A DNA stretch of 64,000 nucleotides, taken from positions 339,321 through 403,320 of the forward strand of contig QCOV01000001.1 in the NCBI GenBank assembly GCA_003212795.1. The letters run 5' to 3'. This document shows positions 10,501 through 18,024 of the stretch, piece by piece (the stretch's first letter is position 1; every line of letters starts with the position of its first letter). The notes under the pieces are model-generated. The model saw only the letters and a program-made list of their open reading frames with translations, had not been told where the DNA came from and made no database searches. Position numbers and translations under genes: made by a program. Source of the stretch: OCS116 cluster bacterium AG-435-F03. Lineage in GTDB: Bacteria; Pseudomonadota; Alphaproteobacteria; MED-G09.

Positions 10501-10895
10501 ACGAAAATAATCAATTTGAGATAACGCTTTTTTCAGACATTCTTTTTAAAGTTAGAGACTTTTTGATTCCAGGGCTTTCAATAGTTGCTGAGGTAGAAAC
10601 CCAAAGAAATGAGAATAATTTAAGATTACTTGCAATCGATATATTTCCTCTTGAGGAACTTATGAAAAAAAATATTAATACTTTAAAAGTTTATGTAAAT
10701 AATCCAGAAACTATTTTAAAAATAAGAGATAGGGTAGAAGAAAAAGGAAATTCAAAAATATTTGTTCAAATATTAATGAATGGACATGATAAATATAGAA
10801 CAGAATTAAAGTTAGGTAATAATTTTGTTGTTAACCCATCCATTAAAGCATCAATTAAAGAAATTGAGGGTGTATTAAAAATAGAAGAATTTTAA
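7530..10895 (+). CDS. dnaE: DNA polymerase III alpha subunit
   Basis: DnaE is the replicative polymerase of the C family. The 1121-residue protein has an N-terminal PHP domain (about 1-270), the palm with GPGRGSGAGSLVAW near residue 345 and the catalytic aspartates in PDFDIDF near residue 383, the AMGKK fingers region, a beta-clamp binding region, and a C-terminal OB fold. Two PHP metal-ligand positions are not histidine: LRATSQYS and GLTDRNN appear in place of the HS and TDH motifs, so that domain is probably not an active nuclease or phosphatase. The start follows lolD by four bases. Confidence 0.96.
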   Translation: MNNLSYIPLRATSQYSLLEGAMQIESIVEKAINHNIPAVGLTDRNNLFGALEFSEKLIDKGIQPIVGCNLSFYDQKNYGSMVCLAKNEQGYKNLIKLSSELFLTNDDEKLSLNRLSELNEGLILLTGGYGGLINNYLKYGLKKNALELTKKLSSIFQDRIYIEIQRMGKDDFENDLLDIANDIKVPVVASNTIFFESKDRFTSHDALIAIKDSTTVNSSNREILTNEFYFKSPEEMIELFSDMPEAINNTLEIAYRTSFKVSRSEPRLPRFSGLDSEGETNELVNQAKEGLKKKILENKIINEEMYWDRLNSELDIIISMNFPGYFLIVADFIKWSKSKNIPVGPGRGSGAGSLVAWALTITDLDPIKFNLIFERFLNPERISLPDFDIDFCQDRREEVIEYVQEKYGKDSVAQIITFGSLQSRAVLRDVGRVLGLPYGQVDRICKLVPNNPANPTTLNEAIEGDIRIREERDNDDDIASMLKIGLELEGLYRNASTHAAGLVIGDVPLQNTVPLYRDPRSEMPVTQFNMKWVEASGLVKFDFLGLKTLTVIDKAINLINQKKGINLDISQIPLDDKQTFDLLGTGNTIGIFQLESSGMQDVLRNMKPDCFEDIIALVALYRPGPMDNIPKYIACKKGDEKPDYMDSRLEKILKETYGVIIYQEQVMQTAQILSNYTLGEADILRRAMGKKIKSEMDAQKERFISGAINNDIEEKKADYIFEQVAEFAGYGFNKSHAAAYALIAYQTAYLKTHYSEYFMTASMSLEKDNTDKLSVFFNDAKKMNIKILPPDINKSKMDFDVEGSDIRYGLGAIKNTSQKDMDEINKEVSKNGNFLDLYDFSQRLDASILSKKNLEFLTYSGAFDSIEKNRNKVYQSINILSSISNAAMEKNSNNQDYLFDDEFDNFSHIPLPEVDNWTTSELLEKEFSAIGFYLTGHPLNEYSQIIKDRKIKHFNDLNNTETKYKIAGTISYVKERKSQRGRNFAFVGLTDENNQFEITLFSDILFKVRDFLIPGLSIVAEVETQRNENNLRLLAIDIFPLEELMKKNINTLKVYVNNPETILKIRDRVEEKGNSKIFVQILMNGHDKYRTELKLGNNFVVNPSIKASIKEIEGVLKIEEF

Positions 10896-10902
10896 TTTTT
10901 TG

Positions 10903-10931
10903 TTGCAGTTTCCTAATAAATAATATTATAT
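10903..10931 (+). promoter_or_regulatory. Candidate sigma-70 promoter for rpsB-tsf
   Basis: A TTGCAG element (10903-10908) is followed after 17 bases by TTATAT (10926-10931). It lies just after the dnaE stop codon and would give an rpsB leader of roughly 85-90 bases. The match is moderate in very AT-rich DNA, so this is an inference from spacing and context. Confidence 0.4.
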
Positions 10932-10959
10932 CCCTTTCATTACGCACATGAATATAGCT

Positions 10960-11020
10960 TTTCCAGGCAATCCGGTGCCATTAGGTATGTATTCATGGAG
11001 GTTTAACCGGTAAAGGAGGA
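10960..11020 (+). promoter_or_regulatory. Possible structured S2 leader upstream of rpsB
   Basis: A small hairpin is visible: GGCA (10966-10969) pairs with TGCC (10976-10979) around the loop ATCCGG. The CCGG in the loop (10972-10975) can pair with the self-complementary CCGG at 11007-11010, directly before the AAGGAGGA ribosome binding site (11013-11020), giving a pseudoknot-like fold. S2 is known to regulate its own operon through leader RNA in other proteobacteria. The fold here is inferred by eye, not computed. Confidence 0.4.
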
Positions 11021-11024
11021 TAAA

Positions 11025-11891
11025 TTGTCATTACCTGAATTTTCAATGAAAGAATTGCTTGAGGCTGGTGTTCATTTTGGGCATCAAACTCATAGGTGGA
11101 ACCCTAAAATGAAGGATTTTATTTATGGGGAGCACAATAATATACATATAATAGATCTTTCCCAAACAATGGGTATGTTAAAAAATGCTCTAGGCGCTGT
11201 TAAAGAAGTTACACAATCTGGAGGTAGAATTTTATTTGTAGGCACTAAAAGACAAGCTTCGGAAACAATATCTGAAAGTGCATCTCAATGCGCTCAATAT
11301 TATGTTAATCATAGATGGCTTGGAGGAACCCTTACAAATTGGAAAACGATATCAAATACAATAGCAAGATTAAAATCAATTCAAGGAACTTTAGATGAAG
11401 AGGAATCAGCTGGTTTAACAAAAAAAGAATTACTAAAACTTACAAGAGAGAGGGATAAACTAGAATTGTCTATTGGCGGAATAAAAAATATGGGTAGTCT
11501 TCCGGATTTAATTTTTGTCATTGATACTGTTAGGGAACAAATAGCAATTAAAGAGGCCAATAAATTAAATATTCCTATTGCAGCAATAATAGATACAAAT
11601 TGCGATCCTGAGGGAATTACCTATCCTATTCCTGGAAATGATGACTCTACAAAATCAATTAAATTATATTGTGATCTTGTATCACAAGCTGCACTTGATG
11701 GAATTTCTATTCAATCTCAAAAAGTTCAAGAAGAAACACAAGATAAAAAAGAGAAGCCTCAAAAGGAAACTGTTTCTAAAGAAGATAATAAATCCAAAGA
11801 ATTATCAGATACTCCTAAAACTGATGATGGTAAAGAGATTGAAAATCTAGAAGAAAATAATGATAAGTCGAAGAGTGAAGAAAAGGATTAG
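11025..11891 (+). CDS. rpsB: 30S ribosomal protein S2
   Basis: S2 is a protein of the small ribosomal subunit. The 288-residue product shows the S2 signatures [19 protein letters not shown] at the N terminus, [11 protein letters not shown] near residue 69 and [14 protein letters not shown] near residue 97. The start is TTG at 11025, four bases after a strong AAGGAGGA. After about residue 228 there is a low-complexity tail rich in Lys, Glu, Asp and Ser that is absent from the E. coli protein. It precedes tsf in the universal rpsB-tsf order. Confidence 0.97.
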   Translation: MSLPEFSMKELLEAGVHFGHQTHRWNPKMKDFIYGEHNNIHIIDLSQTMGMLKNALGAVKEVTQSGGRILFVGTKRQASETISESASQCAQYYVNHRWLGGTLTNWKTISNTIARLKSIQGTLDEEESAGLTKKELLKLTRERDKLELSIGGIKNMGSLPDLIFVIDTVREQIAIKEANKLNIPIAAIIDTNCDPEGITYPIPGNDDSTKSIKLYCDLVSQAALDGISIQSQKVQEETQDKKEKPQKETVSKEDNKSKELSDTPKTDDGKEIENLEENNDKSKSEEKD

Positions 11892-11918
11892 TAAAACTTA
11901 ATATCTAAGGAGGTTTAT

Positions 11919-12827
11919 ATGTCACAGGTAACAGCTAGTTTAGTAAAAGAATTAAGAGAAAAAACAGGCGTTGGAATGATGGACTGTAAAACAGCCTTAA
12001 AAGAGAATAACGGCGATATTGAATCATCAATTGATTGGTTGAGAACGAAAGGAATTGCTAAAGCTGCAAAAAAAGAAGGTCGTATAGCTTCAGAAGGTTT
12101 AATTGCAGTTGAAAAAATAGATAATACTGCTTCAATAATTGAAGTTAATTCCGAAACGGATTTTGTAGCTAGGAACGAAGATTTCCAAAATGTAGTGAAG
12201 AAATTATCTATTCTGTCGATAAAAAGTAATAATCTTGAAGAGCTTTTAGATAAAGAATTAGATAATGAAAATATTAAGGTAAAAGATTATATAACAGAGA
12301 TGATTGCATCTATTGGAGAAAATATTAATTTGAGAAGAATTGATAAAATTTCTATTTCTAATGGAGTGATCTCATCTTACATTCATAATCAGGTTATAGA
12401 AGGTATGGGGAAAATTGGTGTTTTAGTTGGTTTAGAGTCTGATGCAGATAATGATCAATTAGAAGATTTAGGAAAAAAAATAGCTATGCATATTGCAGCA
12501 ACAAATCCAATTTCAGTTAGCATTGAAGATATACCAGCAGATGTACTCGAGAGAGAGAAAAGCATTTTAGCAGAAGAGGCCAGATCATCTGGTAAACCTG
12601 AAGAAATAATTGAAAAAATGACTGAAGGAAGATTAAAAAAATATTATCAGGAAAGCGTTCTTCTTGAGCAAATTTTTGTTGTTGATGGGGAAAGCAAAAT
12701 TTCAGATATTCTTAATTCGCTGGACAAACCAGTTAAAATTATTGAGTTTGTTAGAATGGGTCTCGGTGAAGGAATTGAAAAAAAGAATGAAGATTTTGCA
12801 AATGAAGTCGACTCACTGATATCGTAG
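11919..12827 (+). CDS. tsf: Translation elongation factor Ts
   Basis: EF-Ts is the guanine nucleotide exchange factor that recycles EF-Tu. The 302-residue protein has the N-terminal UBA-like domain with VKELREKTGVGMMDCKTAL and the core signature SETDFVARNEDF near residue 78. Its length is typical. AAGGAGGT lies before the ATG. It lies between rpsB and pyrH, as in most bacteria. Confidence 0.97.
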   Translation: MSQVTASLVKELREKTGVGMMDCKTALKENNGDIESSIDWLRTKGIAKAAKKEGRIASEGLIAVEKIDNTASIIEVNSETDFVARNEDFQNVVKKLSILSIKSNNLEELLDKELDNENIKVKDYITEMIASIGENINLRRIDKISISNGVISSYIHNQVIEGMGKIGVLVGLESDADNDQLEDLGKKIAMHIAATNPISVSIEDIPADVLEREKSILAEEARSSGKPEEIIEKMTEGRLKKYYQESVLLEQIFVVDGESKISDILNSLDKPVKIIEFVRMGLGEGIEKKNEDFANEVDSLIS

Positions 12828-12851
12828 TTTGACTAATATAATGGAGTCTTG

Positions 12852-13568
12852 ATGAATGCAGCTAAATTAAAAAGAGTTCTTCTAAAGATATCTGGAGAAT
12901 CTCTAATGGGTGTTGATTCATATGGAATAGATGTTTCTACTGTAGATAGAGTTGCCAAAGAAATTTCACAAGTATGTAAATTAGGAATTGAAATCTGCCT
13001 AGTCATTGGAGCCGGTAACATATTTAGAGGATTATCCGGAGCTGCAGCTGGAATGGATAGAGCTAGCGCTGACTATATGGGTATGTTAGCGACTGTGATG
13101 AATTCTCTAGCAATGCAGAACTCTCTTGAAAGGTTAGGTTTTCAAACAAGAATTCAATCAGCGATTTCAATGACTGAGGTTTGTGAAACCTATACAAGAA
13201 GAAGAGCTATTAGGCATATGGAAAAAAATAGAATTGTTATATTTGCTGCAGGCACAGGGAATCCATATTTTACAACAGATACTGCTGCTGCACTTAGGGC
13301 TAGTGAAATGGATTGTGATGCAATTTTCAAAGGAACAAAGGTTGATGGCATATATGATAAGGACCCTATTGAGTACAAAGAAGCAAACAAGTTTGAAAAA
13401 ATTACTTACAGTGAGGTTTTATCAAAAAATTTAAGAGTATTGGACTCTTCAGCTGTTTCTCTTGCAAGGGACAATAATATACCGATAATAGTTTTTTCCA
13501 TTAAAGAAAATAATGGTTTTTTGAATATCTTAAACGGTAAAGGTAGTTATTCAGTAGTTGAGGGGTAG
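12852..13568 (+). CDS. pyrH: UMP kinase
   Basis: UMP kinase phosphorylates UMP to UDP at the head of pyrimidine nucleotide synthesis. The 238-residue amino-acid-kinase fold protein has [12 protein letters not shown] at the N terminus, IGAGNIFRG near residue 55, and [17 protein letters not shown] near residue 137. A TTG at 12849 is in frame just upstream, but the ATG at 12852 lies five bases after GGAG (12843-12846) and is preferred. It overlaps nothing and is followed two bases later by frr. Confidence 0.96.
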   Translation: MNAAKLKRVLLKISGESLMGVDSYGIDVSTVDRVAKEISQVCKLGIEICLVIGAGNIFRGLSGAAAGMDRASADYMGMLATVMNSLAMQNSLERLGFQTRIQSAISMTEVCETYTRRRAIRHMEKNRIVIFAAGTGNPYFTTDTAAALRASEMDCDAIFKGTKVDGIYDKDPIEYKEANKFEKITYSEVLSKNLRVLDSSAVSLARDNNIPIIVFSIKENNGFLNILNGKGSYSVVEG

Positions 13569-13570
13569 CA

Positions 13571-14128
13571 ATGAACGAAATTAATAAAGATGATCTAGTT
13601 AAAAGAATGGATGGAGCTATTAATTCATTTAGCGGCGACTTAGTTGGTTTAAGAACTGGAAGAGCATCAACTAATATGGTTGATGGTATTTTGGTTGATG
13701 CATATGGACAGAAAATGCCTATTGATCAAGTAGGTAGTATTTCTGTTCCAGAAGCAAGAATGATATCTATTCAAGTTTGGGATAAGGGATTAGTGATAGC
13801 AGTTGAAAAAGCTATTCATGAGTCTGGTCTGGGCTTAAATCCTCAGACTGATGGAGAATTAATAAGAATTCCAATACCCGAACTTAACGAGGAAAGAAGA
13901 GAAGAGCTTTCTAAGATCGCAGGTAAATATGCCGAGCAATCTCGTGTAGCAATAAGGAATGTTAGAAGAGATGGAATGGATGAGATAAAAAAAATTGAAA
14001 AAGATGGAACTGTAGGAAAAGATAGGGCTGTAGATTTATCTAATGAAGTCCAAGAACTTACAGATGATTATATAAAAAAAATAGATGAAATGTTGTCTCA
14101 AAAAGAAAATGAAATTCGACAAGTTTAA
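13571..14128 (+). CDS. frr: Ribosome recycling factor
   Basis: RRF splits the post-termination ribosome together with EF-G. The 185-residue protein matches the family length and contains LRTGRAST near residue 28, PEARMISIQVWD near residue 57, and the helical C-terminal half with PIPELNEERREEL and IRNVRRDGMD. It is placed in the tsf-pyrH-frr-uppS cluster. Confidence 0.97.
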   Translation: MNEINKDDLVKRMDGAINSFSGDLVGLRTGRASTNMVDGILVDAYGQKMPIDQVGSISVPEARMISIQVWDKGLVIAVEKAIHESGLGLNPQTDGELIRIPIPELNEERREELSKIAGKYAEQSRVAIRNVRRDGMDEIKKIEKDGTVGKDRAVDLSNEVQELTDDYIKKIDEMLSQKENEIRQV

Positions 14129-14133
14129 GCTTC

Positions 14134-14877
14134 ATGATAAATCATTCCTCTAAAAATGAAGTAAAAAAAGAAATCTCGCATATTGCTTTAATCATGGATG
14201 GTAATGGAAGGTGGGCTAGCTCAAGAGGATTACCTAGATATGAAGGTCATGTTAAAGGTTTAAGAACATTAAGAAAATTACTTCGTGATCTAAAAGATTC
14301 AAAATTAGATTATTTAACTTTATTTACCTTTTCAATTGATAATTGGAAAAGACCAAAAGAAGAAACATCAAAATTAATGCAGTTATTAAGAAAGTTTATT
14401 TCAAATGATCTTTCTGAGTTACATAATAATAATGTTAGAATAAGAGTAATAGGCAGTAGAGCTGAGATTCCTAGAGATATAGTTGATCTTATTAAGGGAG
14501 CAGAAACACTTACCACTAATAATACTGGTTTATATCTTCAGATAGCCTTTAATTATAGTGGGAGACAAGAAATTATAAATGCTACAAAAAAAATTGCTAT
14601 TGCTTCTTCTAAAGGTGAGATCGACCCTAATAAGATTAATAATACAATTTTTGAGAACAATTTATATTCCGCTGGTGTACCTGACCCAGATTTAATTATT
14701 AGAACTGGTTCAGAGAAAAGAATATCAAATTTCCTATTGTGGCAATTATCTTATTCAGAAGTTTATTTTGAAGAATGTTTATGGCCAGATTTTGATAAAA
14801 ATAAGTTAGATATTGCAATTAGTGATTATAAAAGTAGATCAAGAAGGTTTGGAGATATCCTTAATGAGTATAGATGA
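14134..14877 (+). CDS. uppS: Undecaprenyl diphosphate synthase
   Basis: The enzyme makes C55 undecaprenyl diphosphate, the lipid carrier for cell wall and O-antigen units, from farnesyl and isopentenyl diphosphate. The 247-residue protein has the catalytic IMDGNGRWA near residue 20, GHVKGL near 37, FTFSIDNWKRP near 67, and DLIIRTGSEKRISNFLLWQ near 188. It ends in TGA immediately followed by the cdsA ATG. Confidence 0.96.
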   Translation: MINHSSKNEVKKEISHIALIMDGNGRWASSRGLPRYEGHVKGLRTLRKLLRDLKDSKLDYLTLFTFSIDNWKRPKEETSKLMQLLRKFISNDLSELHNNNVRIRVIGSRAEIPRDIVDLIKGAETLTTNNTGLYLQIAFNYSGRQEIINATKKIAIASSKGEIDPNKINNTIFENNLYSAGVPDPDLIIRTGSEKRISNFLLWQLSYSEVYFEECLWPDFDKNKLDIAISDYKSRSRRFGDILNEYR

Positions 14878-15684
14878 ATGTTTTCAGATTTTAAAATAAG
14901 ATCTTTGACAGCAGCTGGATTAGCTTTTCTTTGCTTTCTAGCGCTTTTTCTTGGTCATTTTTATTTAAAATTATTTATTTATTTTCTCTCGGCAATTCTT
15001 TTTTTTGAATGGATGCGTATCATTTCTCAAATTCAGTGGATTATTAGAGGCCTCATTGCCCTAGTTTTTTCATCTTTTGTTTATTTTACTGATGATTATA
15101 CAGCTTTAGATTTATTATTTATAATCTCTGGATCAATATTAATTTCATCCTTTTCTGCTTACTTTAGTATTTCTGCTTTTTGGTCTTGTTTCGGTTTCAT
15201 ATATGTCTTAATTAGCTTGTGTTTTTTAGAATATATAAGAAATTTTGAAAATGGATTACTTGCGATATTATTAATTATTTCAACTGTTATGATTTCTGAT
15301 ACTTCTGGGTATATATTTGGGAAATATTTTTCTGGACCAAAAATTTTTAAAAAGATATCCCCTAAAAAAACTTATTCTGGTTTTATTGCGTCAATAACAT
15401 TAGGAACTCTATGGTTTTCAATTCTATCATTGATTTATTCACTTCATCAGCCAATTACCTTTATTTTAACTGGTCTGCTTATAGTAGTTTTTTCAGTTAT
15501 CGGTGATCTATTAATTTCTTATCTTAAAAGAAAAACAAATCTTAAAGATTCAGGAATTATTTTACCTGGTCATGGAGGGCTATTTGATAGAGCTGATAGC
15601 ATTATAAGTGTTTTCTTTATTTTGTTACCTTTAGCAATCTTAATGGGTCAATTAGATAATCCTATCAAAATTATTTTAGGATAA
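14878..15684 (+). CDS. cdsA: Phosphatidate cytidylyltransferase
   Basis: CdsA makes CDP-diacylglycerol from phosphatidate and CTP for phospholipid synthesis in the inner membrane. The 268-residue protein is mostly transmembrane helices. It carries the family signature at its C terminus: SYLKRKTNLKDSG followed by PGHGGLFDRADS near residue 235. The ATG follows the uppS stop without a gap, so the two are likely coupled. Confidence 0.95.
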   Translation: MFSDFKIRSLTAAGLAFLCFLALFLGHFYLKLFIYFLSAILFFEWMRIISQIQWIIRGLIALVFSSFVYFTDDYTALDLLFIISGSILISSFSAYFSISAFWSCFGFIYVLISLCFLEYIRNFENGLLAILLIISTVMISDTSGYIFGKYFSGPKIFKKISPKKTYSGFIASITLGTLWFSILSLIYSLHQPITFILTGLLIVVFSVIGDLLISYLKRKTNLKDSGIILPGHGGLFDRADSIISVFFILLPLAILMGQLDNPIKIILG

Positions 15685-15688
15685 TATT

Positions 15689-16870
15689 ATGACCAAAAAA
15701 ACTATATCAATATTTGGCTCTACAGGATCAGTTGGCAATACAACTCTTAACATTTTGAGAGAAAATAAAGAAATATTTGATGTGAAAATTTTGACAGGAT
15801 ATAAAAATATTAGTGACCTTGCTTCATTGGCAAATGAATTCAATCCTGAAGCTATATGTTTTGCTAATGAATCTGATTTGGAGCTAATAAAAAACAAAAT
15901 TAATTACGATGAAGTCGAATACTATTTTGGCGATGATGGTCTGTTAGAGTGTGCAAAAGTTAGTGTAGATATTGTGATAGCAGGAATAGTCGGTTTAGCA
16001 GGTCTTCCCCCATTACTTGAGTCCATTAAAAGTTCAAAAAAAGTTTGTATTGCAAATAAAGAGTGCTTTGTTTCAGCTGGTTCTTTAATAATGAATGAAG
16101 CAAATAAATATAAAACTCAGATTTTACCTCTAGATAGCGAACATAGTGCTATTTTTCAAATTCTCGAAAATACAAATAATGTTGTAAAGGATATATTTCT
16201 TACTGCTTCGGGAGGACCTTTTTATAAGTATTCTAGTGATGAACTTTTGAAAGTTAAAGTTGATGATGCTATTAAAAACCCAAATTGGGTTATGGGAAAG
16301 AAAATATCTGTAGATTCAGCCACTTTAATGAATAAAGGCTTAGAAATAATTGAAGCAAAACATTTATTTAATTTAGATGAAAGTAAAATAAAAGTCGTTA
16401 TTCACAGACAGTCAATAGCTCATGGAATAGTTTCATTTGAAGATAACACCTTTTTGACTGTTTTTGGATATCCAGATATGACTCATCCTGTAAAATACGC
16501 TATTTTTCATCCAAAAAACTATAATAATAAAAGTCAAAAAATGAATATTGAATTACTAAATAACTTATCATTTGAATTAGTTAATGAGGAAGAATATCAA
16601 GCTTTAAAGCTTGTTAGATCAGTTTTAAAAGGTAATGATGAAGAGAAATCTATAATTCTCAATTCTTCTAATGAAGTTGCTGTAAAAGCTTTTCTTGATA
16701 AAAAGATTAGATTCATAGATATTTTGGTTGTAGTTGAAGAATCTATAGAATATGTTTCGAAACTATTAGGAAATGAAACTATAAATTATAGCGATAATCT
16801 TGATAATATTTTATATTTAGATAGCCTAACAAGACAAAAAACAGAGGAACTTATTAAATTAAGAATTTAA
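15689..16870 (+). CDS. dxr: 1-deoxy-D-xylulose 5-phosphate reductoisomerase
   Basis: Dxr converts DXP to 2-C-methyl-D-erythritol 4-phosphate, the committed step of the MEP isoprenoid pathway; ispDF of the same pathway lies near 45 kb. The 393-residue protein has an N-terminal NADPH site SIFGSTGSVGNTTL, ANKECFVSAG near residue 130, LPLDSEHSAIFQ near 150, TASGGPF near 175, and the metal-site region SVDSATLMNKGLEIIEA near 210. Confidence 0.96.
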   Translation: MTKKTISIFGSTGSVGNTTLNILRENKEIFDVKILTGYKNISDLASLANEFNPEAICFANESDLELIKNKINYDEVEYYFGDDGLLECAKVSVDIVIAGIVGLAGLPPLLESIKSSKKVCIANKECFVSAGSLIMNEANKYKTQILPLDSEHSAIFQILENTNNVVKDIFLTASGGPFYKYSSDELLKVKVDDAIKNPNWVMGKKISVDSATLMNKGLEIIEAKHLFNLDESKIKVVIHRQSIAHGIVSFEDNTFLTVFGYPDMTHPVKYAIFHPKNYNNKSQKMNIELLNNLSFELVNEEEYQALKLVRSVLKGNDEEKSIILNSSNEVAVKAFLDKKIRFIDILVVVEESIEYVSKLLGNETINYSDNLDNILYLDSLTRQKTEELIKLRI

Positions 16871-17995
16871 ATGGATATAATTCAATTAATAATTCAGTAT
16901 TTACCAACCGCCATACAGTATTTTTTGGCGTTTGCTTTATTAATAACTGTTGTCGTTTTTATACATGAATTAGGCCATTATTCTGTTGGAAGATGGTGTG
17001 GTATAGGCGTTGAAACATTTTCAATAGGAATGGGAAAGCAGATTTGGGGGAAAACAGATAAATATGGAACACTATGGAGAGTAGCTATTCTTCCAATCGG
17101 TGGTTATGTAAAATTTTATGGTGACGAAGACCCCTCCGGAAAAAAATCAGAAGTATCTGAAAATATCAAAGATCATATGAATTTTCACAACAAATCAGTT
17201 TGGAAAAAAATTGCAACTACTGCTGCAGGGCCATTATTTAACTTTATTTTAGCAATTTTTATTTTTTCAATTATTTTCTTTTTTCGAGGAGAAAGCCTTG
17301 TTCAGCCTTATGTAGGTCAAATTGTTGATGAATCTCCAGCTTATAATTCAGGCTTGGAGGCTGGTGATGAAATTATTTATGCAGATACTAAAGAAATTTT
17401 ATATTTTAATGACTTAAGGGATTATGTGCTTGAGAATCCTGAAAATGAAATCGAATTAACAGTTATAAGAGATGGAGTAGAGAAAAAAATATTTTTAACG
17501 CCCGAGGTTGTTTCTTCTAAGGATAGATTTGGAAATGACTATTCAAGCGCAAGAATTGGAGTAATTGGTAGCCAAAACCCTGAGCACATTGAGTTAAAAA
17601 AATATGGACTTATTACCTCTATTTATCGTGGAACATATGAGACATATAATCTTTCTGCAAAAATTTTAAGTTATCTAGGAAAGTTAATTGCAGGTAGAGA
17701 ATCCATTGATCAAATGGGTGGTCCAATAAAAATTATACAAATTTCTGGAGAAATATCTAATTATGGTATTATACCATTATTAGCTTTAATTGCGGCTATT
17801 TCAGTAAATTTAGGAATAATTAATCTTTTACCTATACCTGTATTAGATGGAGGGCATTTACTCTATTATTCCTTAGAAGTTGTTAGAGGAAAGCCTCTTA
17901 GTCAAAAAACACAAGAAATAGGAATGCAAATCGGAATGAGCCTTTTAATTGCTTTGATGATATTTGTTACCTTTCTTGATATAAGTCGATTATAA
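16871..17995 (+). CDS. rseP: Site-2 zinc metalloprotease RseP
   Basis: RseP cleaves transmembrane segments of anti-sigma factors and leftover signal peptides in the inner membrane. The 374-residue protein has the zinc motif HELGH at residues 32-36 in the first helix, a PDZ domain around residues 155-210, and the second catalytic motif NLLPIPVLDGGH near residue 318. The ATG follows the dxr stop directly. The target anti-sigma factor is not in this window. Confidence 0.95.
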   Translation: MDIIQLIIQYLPTAIQYFLAFALLITVVVFIHELGHYSVGRWCGIGVETFSIGMGKQIWGKTDKYGTLWRVAILPIGGYVKFYGDEDPSGKKSEVSENIKDHMNFHNKSVWKKIATTAAGPLFNFILAIFIFSIIFFFRGESLVQPYVGQIVDESPAYNSGLEAGDEIIYADTKEILYFNDLRDYVLENPENEIELTVIRDGVEKKIFLTPEVVSSKDRFGNDYSSARIGVIGSQNPEHIELKKYGLITSIYRGTYETYNLSAKILSYLGKLIAGRESIDQMGGPIKIIQISGEISNYGIIPLLALIAAISVNLGIINLLPIPVLDGGHLLYYSLEVVRGKPLSQKTQEIGMQIGMSLLIALMIFVTFLDISRL

Positions 17996-18024
17996 AATTT
18001 TTGTATAAGAAAAGAAGGATCGAT

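Noticed and set aside
10948-11013. 21-codon open frame in the rpsB leader as a separate gene
   Set aside because: It has no ribosome binding site and no recognised family. It is noted under the leader finding but is not strong enough to list as a coding gene.
11638-11850. Open frame of 70 codons inside the end of rpsB
   Set aside because: It is a shifted reading of the Lys/Glu-rich S2 tail and is itself only lysine- and leucine-rich low-complexity sequence; no independent ribosome binding site was seen.
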